Shown: piece after piece, positions 15,033 to 15,832 of the stretch
Layout of the letters: the number at the start of each line of letters is the position of its first letter
Numbering within the stretch: the first letter of the stretch is position 1
Source: an uncultured Ilumatobacter sp.
GTDB taxonomy: Bacteria > Actinomycetota > Acidimicrobiia > Acidimicrobiales > Ilumatobacteraceae
Assembly (NCBI GenBank): GCA_938091165.1
Contig: CALKNK010000034.1
Coordinates: forward strand, 1 to 15,832
Direction of reading: 5' to 3'
Length of the DNA stretch: 15,832 bases
Notes under the pieces: generated by a model
What the model was told of the DNA's origin: nothing
The model's input: only the letters and a program-made list of their open reading frames with translations
The model's database searches: none
Translations under genes and position numbers: made by a program

Positions 15033-15832
15033 TCAGCGGTGGAGTCTGACAGATTTTCGCCAGGCACTGAAGCTGCTAATCGGGCCGTTACGTGGCGCAG
15101 CCAGCCAAGGCCACGGATGTGTTTCTGCCGGCACGATCATCTCAGCGCGCGACCTAAATCCAGGTACCGGCGCAAAGGTCACCGCTACCGCACGATCCCG
15201 CAGAACAGCGACCGGGTCTCCAAGGTGAAGTTCAACTGTGGTGGTGCTGGCCAGCTCTGCGAGCGTTTCAACGAGGAAAATCAGTCGCTTCGAGCTCAGC
15301 TGCAAACCGGCAAGCAGCCGTTCGTCGAAGACAAACACCGCTGGGAGGTCCGGTCGAGCAGCGAGAGCCGGATCGCCAACGCCTAACGATTCCGCCGTCA
15401 GCCAGACCGTGTCAGCGTTCCGCGACTCAACGACATGCTTCGGTCCAGATGTGCGAATGCCATGCGGGTCGCGACGCAGCTCAACCGGTTCCGAGATCGG
15501 CTCCAGAGCAGGATTCGCTGGCCAGTCTTCGACCGGACACCACCGATTCAGCTCGCAGAGATTGCACATTGCCCCAGCACGTTTTTCGACCTGATAGCGA
15601 CTGAAGCCATAGTGCTTCGACGCGCCAACACCGGTCGTCCATTGCCAACCGAGCCGGTTAGCAGCCCTCGAACCATCGAGAAGATGCCGGAAGAAATGAT
15701 TCTCACCTTCTTGCCATGACAATCCCTCACGAACAGCCCAATGGCTCGCCAACCACATCCGCGCCTGGTTCACCATCCATCCGTCGTTCAACAACTCGCC
15801 AACGGTGTTGTCCATGCAGGCCATCTGACGGT
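15033..15832 (-). CDS. Photolyase/cryptochrome-family flavoprotein with apparently permuted domains, 5' end outside window
   Basis: The frame stays open to the window edge, so the N-terminal part is missing; numbering starts at the first ATG in view (15824). Residues 15-76 match the end of the photolyase FAD-binding helical domain: GWMVNQARMWLAS, WQEGENHFFRHLLDGSRAANR and GWQWTTGVG. C87, C90 and C96 (MCNLCELNRWCP) with C3 (MACMDN) reproduce the four-cysteine layout of iron-sulphur photolyases; the C3-C87 distance of 84 is near the 88 I recall for Agrobacterium PhrB. After a linker, residues 137-260 look like the Rossmann-type domain that normally opens photolyases: ADTVWLTAESLGVGDPALAA, then PAVFVFDE, SSKRLIFLVETLAEL, LGDPVAVL and the closing FSAWRKSVRL. 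Domain order is therefore reversed. It may repair DNA with light, sense light, or do neither. It precedes the acyl-CoA dehydrogenase by 46 bases. Family membership is firm; permutation and function are inference. Confidence 0.82.
   Translation of the reverse strand, partial: RQMACMDNTVGELLNDGWMVNQARMWLASHWAVREGLSWQEGENHFFRHLLDGSRAANRLGWQWTTGVGASKHYGFSRYQVEKRAGAMCNLCELNRWCPVEDWPANPALEPISEPVELRRDPHGIRTSGPKHVVESRNADTVWLTAESLGVGDPALAARPDLPAVFVFDERLLAGLQLSSKRLIFLVETLAELASTTTVELHLGDPVAVLRDRAVAVTFAPVPGFRSRAEMIVPAETHPWPWLAAPRNGPISSFSAWRKSVRLHR

Noticed and set aside
1..15832. Search for tRNA, rRNA, CRISPR arrays, insertion sequences and attachment sites
   Set aside because: No cloverleaf-like segment, spaced direct repeats, transposase or integrase reading, or target-site duplication was seen by eye.

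Overview
This is a bacterial window of about 58-60% GC (estimated by eye) that looks like an actinobacterial chromosome, plausibly Acidimicrobiia. The host call is inference. It rests on a polyphosphate glucokinase very close to the mycobacterial type, an MmyB-like XRE regulator, a FadE-type acyl-CoA dehydrogenase and frequent GTG starts with weak Shine-Dalgarno sites. No tRNA, rRNA, CRISPR array, insertion sequence or phage gene was found.

Left part (1-6276). The 3' end of a pentapeptide-repeat gene, apparently broken by a one-base frameshift, runs rightward into the window. Three genes then lie on the minus strand. Read in the direction of transcription they are a succinate-semialdehyde-type aldehyde dehydrogenase, a carboxypeptidase-G2-like M20 metallopeptidase only 26-47 bases behind it, and, after a 488-base gap, an MFS transporter. 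An MmyB-like regulator diverges from the aldehyde dehydrogenase across a 584-base intergenic region. Together they look like a small regulated catabolic locus: import or export, amide or peptide hydrolysis, and oxidation of an aldehyde. The substrate is unknown.

Middle part (6277-12880). A PfkB-family sugar kinase on the minus strand faces away from a rightward run of three genes packed with overlaps or short gaps. These are a 1157-residue single-chain indolepyruvate:ferredoxin oxidoreductase-type enzyme, a YihY/BrkB membrane protein whose GTG start overlaps the end of the oxidoreductase, and a CaxA/YrbG-type sodium/calcium exchanger.

Right part (12907-15832). Three minus-strand genes follow one another: a photolyase/cryptochrome relative cut off at its 5' end by the window edge, then an acyl-CoA dehydrogenase, then polyphosphate glucokinase (ppgK). 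The photolyase relative is the most interesting item. Its FAD-binding helical domain comes first and carries four cysteines placed as in iron-sulphur photolyases. A short Rossmann-like domain resembling the normal photolyase N-terminus follows it. The domain order therefore appears circularly permuted.
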